DNA from: Chloroflexota bacterium
GTDB taxonomy: Bacteria > Chloroflexota > Dehalococcoidia > FW602-bin16
NCBI GenBank assembly: GCA_004297765.1
Contig: SCTZ01000137.1
Span: 1 to 60,258, forward strand
Direction: 5' to 3'
Length of the DNA stretch: 60,258 nucleotides
Part shown: one piece after another, positions 17,899 through 26,607 of the stretch
How the letters are laid out: each line of letters begins with the position of its first letter
Numbering within the stretch: the stretch's first letter is position 1
The notes under the pieces: model-generated
Seen by the model: only the letters and a program-made list of their open reading frames with translations
Databases searched by the model: none
What the model was told of the DNA's origin: nothing
Program-made: the position numbers and the translations under genes

Positions 17899-20040
17899 CT
17901 ACGAGAGTCGCGCCCCCAGGCGCAGGTCCCATGACTCGCCGGGACCCAGATGGAGCTTCCAATGGGGAAGCAAACAGGTGCCCTGATAGACCGTTTCGAC
18001 CCCACCCTCGGAGTTCGAGACCGTATCGACGGGAAAACGCCACAGAGCGCCCGAGCGACTGAACGTGAACGCCACGGATATATCCAGCCAGCGATTGCCA
18101 AGGCGTATCTCGCGCACGTTTTGATGCTCGCTCGTGGCATCGGCATAGGGCTCCACAACCGGCTGCCCGGGAATCTCGACGTAGGCGTCCGGATTGTGTC
18201 CGCCGGCGAGCAAATTAAGGTTCCACTCCGAGCCAAAGATCAGATCGATAGGGATGTTGCTCAGGTTCGTGATGACGTAGTCAACTGTCAGATCCGGCGC
18301 ACCAGGCAAAAGCCGAATGGTCTTCTGCACATCCAGTGGCAAGAACTGGCCGTCGACCCAGGCGTGGCCGACGCGCCGCAGTTGGGCCGACAGTTCATCG
18401 CTTGACTGCGCGATCTCAATGGTGTAGGGCTGGTTAACGAAGTCGCCGTCCTCACCGTAGGAGCAACGTGCAAAATCCTCCAGTCGCGTCGCGCTCGACA
18501 GAAAATGATCGAGCAGACAGGTACGTCGGTACCAGTCGTAGGCGAGATACCGACCGATATCTTGTTGCTTGCTCCGGATGCCATCGTGGATAGTCTTGGA
18601 ACTGGACGAGGCGGGCGTGTCGCTAGTGGTCGATTGCTGTGAAGGCTGCGCTGCCAGCAGTTGGTGATAGGCTTCCGGACGACGTGACATCGTGCAGGCC
18701 AGATTAAAGTTTCTGCCACGATGATCCCATTCCACCAGCCCTCCGCCATCGGAAAGGCGCAAGTACAGGTTCTGGGCTTGTGATTCCAGGATGGCTTCCT
18801 CGCGACCGTCCTTGTCATAGTCCTCGATCCGATACACCAGTCGTCGGCTATCCAGTTTGGCTTCCGCCGCGTTCTCGGCCTTGATCAGATGCTCGAACAC
18901 AGCTGCCCGAATATGGGTCAGGTAGATGCCGCCGAAGACGCCGTGCCAGTATGGGCAGTTGCATTGGCCCTTCCACAGCTCGCGTAGCGCACGCTCTCTG
19001 TCCTCGGTGTCTGGCATTGTCCATACCTTGTCGTGGACCACCATCATCTTCTTCTGCATGGCGTTAATCTCGGGATACTTGACGAGGAAGTTGCGCCAGA
19101 ACCCGCCGCGCATGAACGATAGGACGTCCTGCTCGCCCTTGTTGGCGAGCTCGTGTGTTAGACGCTCGTAGAGTGCAGCCTGCTTGGCGGGCAGGGCCCA
19201 TTCCATCATCTCGGGGTAAGAGGCCGTAGGCAGATAGACCACACCGAGGTTTTGCTGCTCGCGAGCCCAGCGTCCTAGATGGACTGTCTCGACCCAATCG
19301 GCGTTCTGCTCCAGAGCGGAGAAGAAGTTGTCAAGCCAGCCTCTCTCATAGCAGTGCTCGAAGGTGCCGGGCCAACCGCCGAACTTCTCGCCGTCGTCGC
19401 CCATCACGGCGATGGCTCGCCCGTCCTCGGTCGCGTGCGCCCGCAGAAAGTCCAGCACCGTCCCTACCTCGGACCATGGAATGCTGTAGCGCAGAGGCTT
19501 GAGGGTGGGGAAGACCTTGACCAAGTTATTCTGATCTTCCGTCAGATAGTATCCGAAGAGATCGTCGTCGGAGATCCCCGACATCCTGAAGTGGCTGTCG
19601 TCCAGGACCACGTAGTCTATTCCGGCCTGAGCTAGGTGGCTTGGCAACGTGGGCTCCCAGACGCGCTCGGCCAGCCAGAGTCCGCTGGGCTCGCAGCCGA
19701 AGCGACGGCGCAACTGGGCCGTGTAGCTGGCGACCTGGGCCACTTTATCACGATCCGGAATCATCGGAAGGATCGGCTCATAATAAGCCCCGGTCATGAT
19801 CTCGACCTGACCGCTACGGACCAGTCCGGCAAGTCGCTCGAGCAACTCCGGCCGCTCTGCTTCTAACCAGTCCAACAATGGCCCGCTGTAGTGCATGGCC
19901 AGTCGAACGCGCGGATGGCGTTCCAACAGGCGGATCATAGGCTCGTAGGCCTTCTTGTAAAGCTCCTCGAACACGAAGGGGAAGTTGCCCACGGGTTGAT
20001 GATTATGTATAGCCAGGCCGAGACTGATTCTTTTCTGCAT
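17899..20040 (-). CDS. GH57 4-alpha-glucanotransferase / alpha-amylase (COG1449 type)
   Basis: A 713-residue cytosolic glycoside hydrolase family 57 enzyme like Thermococcus litoralis 4-alpha-glucanotransferase, which rearranges maltodextrins. GH57 motif 1 is HNHQP (residues 12-16), the nucleophile region is GLWLAERVWEP with Glu125, and the acid-base region is MGDDGEKFGG with Asp215/216. The C-terminal half matches the beta-rich domains of that subfamily (VEWDHRGRNFNL, the GSEWNLNLLAGG block). No signal peptide. A possible promoter upstream is TTGTTC-N17-TATACT. With the second GH57 gene at 22225 and the TreT-like genes it suggests an intracellular glycogen/maltodextrin and trehalose pathway. 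It precedes rsmD by two bases. Confidence 0.9.
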   Translation of the reverse strand: MQKRISLGLAIHNHQPVGNFPFVFEELYKKAYEPMIRLLERHPRVRLAMHYSGPLLDWLEAERPELLERLAGLVRSGQVEIMTGAYYEPILPMIPDRDKVAQVASYTAQLRRRFGCEPSGLWLAERVWEPTLPSHLAQAGIDYVVLDDSHFRMSGISDDDLFGYYLTEDQNNLVKVFPTLKPLRYSIPWSEVGTVLDFLRAHATEDGRAIAVMGDDGEKFGGWPGTFEHCYERGWLDNFFSALEQNADWVETVHLGRWAREQQNLGVVYLPTASYPEMMEWALPAKQAALYERLTHELANKGEQDVLSFMRGGFWRNFLVKYPEINAMQKKMMVVHDKVWTMPDTEDRERALRELWKGQCNCPYWHGVFGGIYLTHIRAAVFEHLIKAENAAEAKLDSRRLVYRIEDYDKDGREEAILESQAQNLYLRLSDGGGLVEWDHRGRNFNLACTMSRRPEAYHQLLAAQPSQQSTTSDTPASSSSKTIHDGIRSKQQDIGRYLAYDWYRRTCLLDHFLSSATRLEDFARCSYGEDGDFVNQPYTIEIAQSSDELSAQLRRVGHAWVDGQFLPLDVQKTIRLLPGAPDLTVDYVITNLSNIPIDLIFGSEWNLNLLAGGHNPDAYVEIPGQPVVEPYADATSEHQNVREIRLGNRWLDISVAFTFSRSGALWRFPVDTVSNSEGGVETVYQGTCLLPHWKLHLGPGESWDLRLGARLS

Positions 20041-20124
20041 GGTACCTCATCCTCGTACCTTCGAGTATACCAGAAGGCCAGCGCTCGAACAAAGCGGTCA
20101 AGCCGCTGAGCCGCTGCGCTCGCC

Positions 20125-20154
20125 TTTACAGGAACAGGCAGAATCCGCTATAAT
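20125..20154 (+). promoter_or_regulatory. Sigma-70-type promoter for the greA-lysS operon
   Basis: TTTACA at 20125-20130 and a perfect TATAAT at 20149-20154, 18-bp spacing. Transcription would begin near 20161, about 90 bases before greA. It is divergent from the GH57 gene at 17899-20040. Confidence 0.7.
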
Positions 20155-20197
20155 AAGTCAATATCAGGACACAAGTGCTGCATGAGGCGGGCGAACT

Positions 20198-20230
20198 GAC
20201 TGAGGGTCCATGAGCTCTCAGTCTTTTTTT
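20198..20230 (+). terminator. Intrinsic terminator (attenuator) in the greA leader
   Basis: GACTGAG (20198-20204) pairs with CTCAGTC (20217-20223) around a 12-base loop and is followed at once by seven T residues (20224-20230). It lies between the TATAAT at 20149 and the greA start at 20252, so most transcripts could stop after about 65 nt. This is the architecture of an attenuated leader or a short leader RNA. Confidence 0.75.
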
Positions 20231-20251
20231 AGTGCAGCCAGGAGAATCACA

Positions 20252-20722
20252 ATGTCCGAAAAACCGGTCTTCCTAACTCGAGAAGGACTGCAAAAGCTAA
20301 CCGCCGAACTAGACCATCTGCGGACCGTGCGTCGGCCCCAGGTAGCCTCGCGCATCCATCAGGCAAAGGAGTTCTCGGACACGGTCGACAACGCTGAGTA
20401 CGACGATGCCAAGAACGAGCAGGCTTTCGTGGAAGGACGCATTCTGATGCTGGAGAAGATGATCCGCAATGCCGCGATCATCTCGGACGACCATATGCCG
20501 TCCGAAAGCGTTCGGATCGGCTCGCACGTTATCGTGCGCACCGAGGAAGGGGATGTGGAGGAGTACACGATCGTCGGAAGCGCGGAGGCCGATCCACGGG
20601 CAGGTAGAATCTCTAATGAATCTCCGGTTGGACGCTCGCTATTGGGTCGCCACCTCGGTGACGAAGTGCAGGTAATGGTGCCCGCCGGTCTTGTTCATCT
20701 CACCGTGGTGGAGATCAAGTAA
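20252..20722 (+). CDS. greA: Transcription elongation factor GreA
   Basis: Rescues backtracked RNA polymerase by stimulating cleavage of the 3' end of nascent RNA through the secondary channel. 156 residues from ATG 20252 (MSEKPVFLTREGLQKL), preceded by AGGAG eight bases upstream; the frame is open back to 20210 but that region contains the leader terminator. The coiled-coil finger carries the acidic tip DNAEYDDAKNEQ, and the C-terminal domain ends GDEVQVMVPAG. Six bases before lysS, so co-transcribed. Expression may be controlled by the terminator in its leader. Confidence 0.96.
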   Translation: MSEKPVFLTREGLQKLTAELDHLRTVRRPQVASRIHQAKEFSDTVDNAEYDDAKNEQAFVEGRILMLEKMIRNAAIISDDHMPSESVRIGSHVIVRTEEGDVEEYTIVGSAEADPRAGRISNESPVGRSLLGRHLGDEVQVMVPAGLVHLTVVEIK

Positions 20723-20728
20723 GGGAAC

Positions 20729-22219
20729 ATGGAACCAAAGGATCTGCGGGAGCAGCGCGTAGAGAAACTTGCCGATCTTCAGGCAAAGGGCATCGACCCT
20801 TATCCTCATCGCTATAGACGGACCCATACCTCCGCGGAAGCCATGGCTCAGTTCGAGCGTGAAGAGCAGCAGAACGGCGGGGCCGCTACACAGGAGAACT
20901 CTCCGGAATGGCGGCTTGCCGGTCGGCTGGTCTCCACGCGTGGCATGGGCAAGGTGACGTTTGCGCATATCCAGGACGGAGCGGGCAGGATTCAGCTCTT
21001 CTTCCGACGCGACGCGCTCGGCCCGGAGACCTACTCTTTGCTCAAAGACCTCGATATCGGGGATATCATTGGCGTCAGTGGTCGGATGTTCCGCACGAAG
21101 ACGGGTGAGCCCACGCTCCAGGTATCTGCGCTCGACGTTCTCGCCAAGTCGCTCCTGCCTTTGCCAGAGAAGTGGCATGGGCTTCAGGACGTCGAGAAGC
21201 GCTACCGGCAGCGTTACCTGGACCTTATCGCGAGCGAGAGCACGCGAGAGGTCTTCGCGTCGCGCAGCAAGATGATCTCGGCTATCCGTGCCTTCATGCA
21301 ACGGCGCGGCTACGTGGAAGTGGAGACGCCGATTCTCCATGGCTCGGCTGGCGGTGCTGCCGCACGGCCGTTTGTCACGCATCACAACGCGCTCGATCGG
21401 ACCCTGTACCTGCGTATCGCCACCGAGCTTCATCTCAAGAGGCTTGTCGTCGGCGGTTTCGAGAAGGTCTTCGAGATCGGCCGCATTTTCCGCAACGAAG
21501 GCATCTCCACCAAGCACAACCCCGAGTTCACGATGATGGAGAGCTACGAGGCCTATGCCGACTACGGCGACATGATGGCTCTGGTGGAGGATTTGGCGGC
21601 GTCGGCCGCGCGAGAGGTTCTGGGTGCTCAGAAGGTCACCTTCGATGGGCAGGAGATCGATCTGACTCCCCCCTGGCGCCGGATTACTCTGCGCGATGCT
21701 ATCCTGGACAACAGCGGGATCGACTTCTATGAATATCCTGACACCGAGTCGCTCCGTGCGCGTTTGGACGCCGAGGGACTGCGCACCGATCCGACCCAGG
21801 GCCGTGGCAAGCTGATCGATGAGTTGCTGTCTGTCCTGGTCGAGCCCAAGCTGATTCAGCCGACCATCCTGTACGATTACCCGGTTGAGCTATCTCCTCT
21901 CGCCAAGCGGAGGCCCGATAATCCGGCATTGGTGGAAAGATTCGAGGCCTTCATCGCCGGGTTCGAGGTCGCCAACGCCTATACCGAGCTCAATAATCCC
22001 ATCGATCAGCGGGAGCGGTTCATGGAGCAACTGGCGCTGCGCGCAGCGGGCGACGAGGAGGTCGAGTTGATCGACGAGGACTTCCTCCAAGCGCTTGAAC
22101 ATGGTATGCCGCCTACCGGCGGTCTTGGAGTGGGCATCGACCGGCTGGCCATGATCCTGACCAATCAACAATCCATCCGCGAGGTTATCCTCTTTCCTGC
22201 GCTCCGCGTGAAGGGCTAG
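20729..22219 (+). CDS. lysS: Lysyl-tRNA synthetase (class II)
   Basis: Charges tRNA-Lys. 496 residues: an N-terminal OB-fold anticodon-binding domain (LAGRLVSTRGMGKVTFA), then the class II catalytic core with motif 2 FRNEGISTKHNPEFTMME and motif 3 GLGVGIDRLAMILTN. The insertion and PTGGLGVGIDR block are typical of LysRS-II rather than AspRS. Located directly after greA, a conserved pairing. A tRNA-Lys(CTT) gene lies elsewhere in the window at 42629-42704. Confidence 0.97.
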   Translation: MEPKDLREQRVEKLADLQAKGIDPYPHRYRRTHTSAEAMAQFEREEQQNGGAATQENSPEWRLAGRLVSTRGMGKVTFAHIQDGAGRIQLFFRRDALGPETYSLLKDLDIGDIIGVSGRMFRTKTGEPTLQVSALDVLAKSLLPLPEKWHGLQDVEKRYRQRYLDLIASESTREVFASRSKMISAIRAFMQRRGYVEVETPILHGSAGGAAARPFVTHHNALDRTLYLRIATELHLKRLVVGGFEKVFEIGRIFRNEGISTKHNPEFTMMESYEAYADYGDMMALVEDLAASAAREVLGAQKVTFDGQEIDLTPPWRRITLRDAILDNSGIDFYEYPDTESLRARLDAEGLRTDPTQGRGKLIDELLSVLVEPKLIQPTILYDYPVELSPLAKRRPDNPALVERFEAFIAGFEVANAYTELNNPIDQRERFMEQLALRAAGDEEVELIDEDFLQALEHGMPPTGGLGVGIDRLAMILTNQQSIREVILFPALRVKG

Positions 22220-22224
22220 GGACT

Positions 22225-24477
22225 GTGTCGCATCCTCTGCACGTGGCCATCGTCTGGCATCAACATCAGCCGTTTTACAAGAACTCCGTGACCGGGGAGC
22301 ACATTCTGCCCTGGGTCCGCTTGCATGGCACCAAGGACTATCTGCATATGCTGGAGATCCTGCGCGATTTCCCGCGGGTGCACGTGACCGTCAATATGGT
22401 ACCCTGCCTTCTCGAACAACTGCTGGATTACACGGACAATGGAGCCCGTGACCATGCTTTGGAGCTCAGCGCCAAGCCCGCCAGCTACTTGACCGATAAG
22501 GACAAGAAGTTCCTGCTAGACCATTTCTTTAGCATCGATTGGGATAACGTCATCCGTCGTTATCCGCGCTATTGGCAGTTGTTGCAGTTGCGCAACGTAG
22601 CACAGGGCGATGTGGGGGTCTTCTCGCCAGGCTATTGGCGCGATCTGCAGGCCTGGTTCAATCTGGTCTGGATCGATCCGAACTGGCTGGAGCGCGACGG
22701 GGACCTGCATCGGCTGGTTGAGAAAGGGCACGATTACTCGCAGGACGAGGTGCGGCTCATTCTGTCCAAGCAAATGACCATTCTTGGCCAAGTGGTTCCC
22801 ACGGCACGGGAGCTTCAGGAGGCGGGCCAGGTCGAGATATCTACCACGCCTTACTACCATCCCATTCTGCCGCTACTGACAGACACCGACGCCGCACGCG
22901 AGGCCGCCCCATGGACGACGTTGCCGCCGGTCCGGTTTGCACATCCAGAGGACGCCGCGGAGCAGATGCGGTTGGCCGTGGATTACTACAAGTCGCTGTT
23001 TGGGCTAACGCCGCGTGGCATCTGGCCATCCGAGGGCGCCGTCAGCCAGGAGATGCTCGGCACGTTGCCTGTGCACCGTGGTCTGATGTGGCTGGCCTCG
23101 GACGAGGATATCCTCGCGGCCAGCCGGGGGGTAACCATTGAGCGCGACGGCTATGGGCATGTCCGTGATACCAGACTCCTCTACCAACCCTACTGGGTGC
23201 ACGTCGGCGACGGAGGTGAGAAGCGCAGCCAGTCGCGGATCGCTATGATTTTTCGCGACCACGTTCTCTCCGATCGCATCGGCTTCGTGTATCGGCACAT
23301 GAACGGTCGGGAGGCGGCCGCGGATCTCATCAGTCGTTTGCACACTATTCGGGAGCGGCTGGGGGACGATGGCAACCCGTACCTTGTCTCGATCATTCTC
23401 GATGGAGAGAACTGCTGGGAGGGCTACGAGCACAACGGCGACGTCTTCCTGCGCGAGTTGTACGGCCGTTTGTCCGACGAGGCGGGGTTGCGGGCTGTCA
23501 CAGTAAGCGAGTATTTGAACCGCTTTCGTCCGCGGCAGAGCCTGCCACGGTTGGCCACAGGTAGCTGGATCAACCGCACTCTGGAGACGTGGCTGGGTGA
23601 GCCAGCACAGAACCAGGCCTGGGAGTTGCTCGATCGGACGCGTCGACGGCTTGTCGAGTGGCAGGAGAAGAACCTCCTGGACGATCTATCTGTCCTGGCT
23701 TCGGCGTGGCGCGAGATCTACATTGCCGAGGGGAGCGACTGGTTCTGGTGGTACTGCTCAAATAATATCTCCGCTCAGAACGACCTGTTCGACGGCGAGT
23801 TCCGCGGACACCTGGCCAACGTCTACCGTATCATCGGTCTGCCGGTGCCCGCTTGGCTGAAGAAGCCGATCGTGACCGCCGCGGCGCAGCCACATAGTCG
23901 GCCACCTTCCGGCTATGTCTTCCCGCAACTCACGGGTGCCGAGTTGGCATCCCCCGAATGGAACGCGGCTGGTTGTGCCGAAGCGCAGCTCTCCACGGGC
24001 AGCATGCAACGCTCAGGGATCCTCGTTCGCCGCCTCTACTACGGTTTCAATCAGAACGACCTGTACTTCCGCGTCGAAACCACCCAACCGCCCATGGATT
24101 TCTTCGTCGGCATCTACCTGTCGGTCTCCGGTGCGGAGCCGGTGAACTACCGCCCGCGCTATTCCTGGAACCCGGAGAACGAGCCACCTGTGATCGCCTA
24201 CTCGCGCGAGGTGTCCGTCGAGCCGCACACCGACTACGCGGTCGTGAGCGCAGCCGACGGGCGCGAAGCGTGGCATCCCATGGCGCGCCTGGCCTCTATG
24301 GTCAGCGGCACACGCAGCTTGGAAATCAGCGTTCCGCTCTCATTGCTGGGCGTCGGCCCGGGCGGTTCTATAACCGCTGTGCTGGTCGTCGGCAAAGACG
24401 GACTGATCACCGAAGTCGTTCCACCGGCCGAGAACCTGACCTTCAGCATCGCCGAGCTAGCGCCCACCCACTCCTAG
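22225..24477 (+). CDS. GH57 family alpha-amylase/amylopullulanase-like protein
   Basis: A 750-residue GH57 enzyme of a different subfamily from the one at 17899. Motif 1 is HQHQP (residues 12-16) and the nucleophile motif is GIWPSEGAVS with Glu270. A later catalytic block is IILDGENCWEGY, with aspartate as probable acid-base. Residues from about 560 (FPQLTGAELASPEWNAAG) form an all-beta domain resembling the carbohydrate-binding C-terminal part of amylopullulanases. No signal peptide, so it probably acts on internal alpha-glucan. GTG 22225 is five bases after lysS, so it joins the greA-lysS transcript. Exact substrate is uncertain. Confidence 0.88.
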   Translation: MSHPLHVAIVWHQHQPFYKNSVTGEHILPWVRLHGTKDYLHMLEILRDFPRVHVTVNMVPCLLEQLLDYTDNGARDHALELSAKPASYLTDKDKKFLLDHFFSIDWDNVIRRYPRYWQLLQLRNVAQGDVGVFSPGYWRDLQAWFNLVWIDPNWLERDGDLHRLVEKGHDYSQDEVRLILSKQMTILGQVVPTARELQEAGQVEISTTPYYHPILPLLTDTDAAREAAPWTTLPPVRFAHPEDAAEQMRLAVDYYKSLFGLTPRGIWPSEGAVSQEMLGTLPVHRGLMWLASDEDILAASRGVTIERDGYGHVRDTRLLYQPYWVHVGDGGEKRSQSRIAMIFRDHVLSDRIGFVYRHMNGREAAADLISRLHTIRERLGDDGNPYLVSIILDGENCWEGYEHNGDVFLRELYGRLSDEAGLRAVTVSEYLNRFRPRQSLPRLATGSWINRTLETWLGEPAQNQAWELLDRTRRRLVEWQEKNLLDDLSVLASAWREIYIAEGSDWFWWYCSNNISAQNDLFDGEFRGHLANVYRIIGLPVPAWLKKPIVTAAAQPHSRPPSGYVFPQLTGAELASPEWNAAGCAEAQLSTGSMQRSGILVRRLYYGFNQNDLYFRVETTQPPMDFFVGIYLSVSGAEPVNYRPRYSWNPENEPPVIAYSREVSVEPHTDYAVVSAADGREAWHPMARLASMVSGTRSLEISVPLSLLGVGPGGSITAVLVVGKDGLITEVVPPAENLTFSIAELAPTHS

Positions 24478-24513
24478 TGCTGTTTCCTGTCAGGGAGTTC
24501 GCGATCGCGACCG

Positions 24514-24610
24514 CTAAGCACTTCGCCAAGAGTCGGCGGGTCCAGGGCGCAGCGCCTGGCGGGGTCTGGGGTGTCCCCGGAACATGCCTTTCTTTTGGAT
24601 ATGTGCTTAG
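24514..24610. repeat. 97-bp dispersed element, copy C1
   Basis: Bounded by CTAAGCAC and its complement GTGCTTAG. It is almost identical to 34994-35090 over the same 97 bp, with about four differences by eye. The interior contains GGTCCAGGGCGCAGCGCCTGG. GACCG occurs at both flanks, a possible 5-bp target duplication. No coding capacity; a MITE-like non-autonomous element. Confidence 0.88.
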
Positions 24611-24639
24611 ACCGAGTCGGTTTCTGAAACCGACTTGGT
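24611..24639. repeat. Short inverted repeat next to C1
   Basis: ACCGAGTCGGTTT and AAACCGACTTGGT pair over 13 bases (one G-T) around CTG. It could form a hairpin downstream of the GH57 gene but no T-run follows, so terminator function is doubtful. After it, up to 24728, I see no gene or clear signal. Confidence 0.6.
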
Positions 24640-24728
24640 CTGGCTAATCACAAAGGGACCACCGTGAAAGAGTATGACTTGACGTGGCGACTATGATAGC
24701 GTCCGTCATACAGCTAGGCCGTCTGTCT

Positions 24729-24962
24729 GTCATTCTGAGGAGCAGGGCATACGGGCGGTCGGGATGGCCTGCTTAGCGTATGCCCTAGAACCAGAGAACT
24801 TGGCGGTCCCAGGCAGCGACGAAGAATCCGCGCCCCGGCACTTCGGAGGGTCAAGGGGCGCGGATTCTTCGTCGCTGAGTCCACCAGCAACCGCCCCTGT
24901 ACTTTCACCAGCGTTAGTCTAGCGTACGTCCGCTCCGCTATTGCTCCGCTCCTCAGGATGAC
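24729..24962. repeat. Dispersed palindromic element, copy B2
   Basis: A 234-bp block from GTCATTCTGAG to CTCAGGATGAC with the core GACGAAGAATCCGCGCCCC / GGGGCGCGGATTCTTCGTCG. It matches 9121-9353 along the whole length and continues with ACAGGCGTGGGA. It lies in the 882-bp gene-free stretch 24478-25359. From 24963 to 25359 I find no gene, hairpin or promoter that I can defend. Confidence 0.75.
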
Positions 24963-25359
24963 AGACAGGCGTGGGAGCCAAACAACAAACGCTGGATGAT
25001 CTCGCGCCGGCAGCCGCGCTGGTCCCGCCGATCAGATGGCGAATTCGTCAGCCTGTAGGAGTATTACCGCGTTGGGCAAGGCACGGAGTAGCTAGGCGCA
25101 CGAGCCAGCTAGGGCTATAGGGTATGCTCCTTGACAGCCCACTCTACCTCTGTTAGCATCCCTCAAGACCCAGCCTCGTTTCGCGGGGCGACGCGTAGCT
25201 GTCAGTCGGCTCCGGTGAGCCTGGGGCATTGTTCCTCAGGCTCCTTCTCGTGTGAAGCGGTTTCTTGCGTGGGTGATGAGGCTGTAGGGATGTCCGCCCG
25301 GACGTCCCTAACTTGGATACCACCCTGAGCCGCTGTATTCTGGAACGAGGAAGGCTCTG

Positions 25360-26607
25360 ATGTTCGACTCCGTGCCCGTTCCGCCGAAGCGCTTGGAGGA
25401 GTATCGACCCATCGTGGGCGACGCGGTGATAGCCGAGCTCAAGGAGCTGGCTTCGCAACTGCAAGGTGCCAGGGTCTTGCATCTCAACGCCACGGCCTTC
25501 GGCGGCGGAGTGGCCGAGATCCTCACTGCCATGGTTCCACTGCTGAACGATCTGGGGCTTGTCGCTGACTGGCAGGTCATCAAAGGTGCCAACGAGTTCT
25601 ACCAGGTTACCAAGGCCATTCACAACGGATTGCAGGGCATGTTCGTGTCCTGGACGCCGGAGATGGTCGCCACGTGGATGCGGTACAACCAACTCAACGC
25701 CGATCTGTTCGATCAGCCCTATGACTTCGTCGTGGTCCACGACCCGCAGCCCGCGGGCATCCTGCGCTTTCTGGAGAACCGCCAGGCACGAGTCCTGGGT
25801 AAGCGCTGGTTGTGGCGCTGTCACATAGATCTCACCGAGGCGCAGCCGGACATCTGGGATTTCCTCCGACCGTACGTGGATGCCTATGATCTGGTGATCT
25901 TCACTCTGGACAAGTTCGTGAAGGATGGGCTAGAGGGCCCGCTGGTGCGGATTATTCCGCCGGCGATCGACCCGATGAGCGTCAAGAACACGCCTATGTC
26001 GCGCGAGTCCGTGGAGAACATCCTGCGCAGCCACGGCGTTGATGCTCAACGCCCCTATCTCTGCCAGGTGTCACGCTTTGATCCGTGGAAGGATCCGACC
26101 GGCGTGATCGATGCCTACCGACTGGTGAAGCGCAGCTTCCCGGAGATGCAGCTTGTGCTGGTGGCGTCCATGGCCCACGACGATCCCGAGGGCTGGACCT
26201 TCTACGAGCGGACAGCCCGACGGGCCGGGGAGGACTGGGATGTCCACCTTCTTACCAACCTGCACGGAGTCGGCAATCTGGAGGTCAACGCTTTCCAGAC
26301 GGCAGCCGAAGTTGTGATCCAGAAGTCGCTGCGGGAAGGCTTTGGTCTGACCGTGACGGAGGCGCTGTGGAAGGAGCGGCCAGTGGTGGCTGGACACGCC
26401 GGAGGCATTCCCTTGCAGGTGCGACACGGAGAGACCGGCTACCTGGTCTCGTCCGTCGAGGAATGCGCCGAGCAGATCCATTTCTTGCTCCGAAACCAGT
26501 ATGCCGCCCGCACGCTGGGAAAGACCGGCAGAGAGCACGTGCGCGAGAACTTCTTGATCACGCGCAACGTGCGGGATTATCTCAGGGCTTTTGTGGGTCT
26601 CCTGTAG
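25360..26607 (+). CDS. treT: TreT-like trehalose glycosyltransferring synthase (GT4)
   Basis: A 415-residue GT-B-fold retaining glycosyltransferase. TreT makes trehalose from an NDP-glucose and glucose and is known from Thermococcus, Pyrococcus and Thermoproteus. Family features: VLHLNATAFGGGVAEIL near residues 39-55 (the glycine-rich acceptor loop), VVHDPQPAGIL at 125-135, IIPPAIDP at 198-205, and the GT4 EX7E pair Glu326/Glu334 in REGFGLTVTEALWKERPVV. Other roles, such as glucosyl transfer to another acceptor, are possible. It converges with a paralogue at 26582-27868, with a 26-bp overlap at the 3' ends. Together with the two GH57 genes it fits alpha-glucan to trehalose metabolism. Confidence 0.83.
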   Translation: MFDSVPVPPKRLEEYRPIVGDAVIAELKELASQLQGARVLHLNATAFGGGVAEILTAMVPLLNDLGLVADWQVIKGANEFYQVTKAIHNGLQGMFVSWTPEMVATWMRYNQLNADLFDQPYDFVVVHDPQPAGILRFLENRQARVLGKRWLWRCHIDLTEAQPDIWDFLRPYVDAYDLVIFTLDKFVKDGLEGPLVRIIPPAIDPMSVKNTPMSRESVENILRSHGVDAQRPYLCQVSRFDPWKDPTGVIDAYRLVKRSFPEMQLVLVASMAHDDPEGWTFYERTARRAGEDWDVHLLTNLHGVGNLEVNAFQTAAEVVIQKSLREGFGLTVTEALWKERPVVAGHAGGIPLQVRHGETGYLVSSVEECAEQIHFLLRNQYAARTLGKTGREHVRENFLITRNVRDYLRAFVGLL

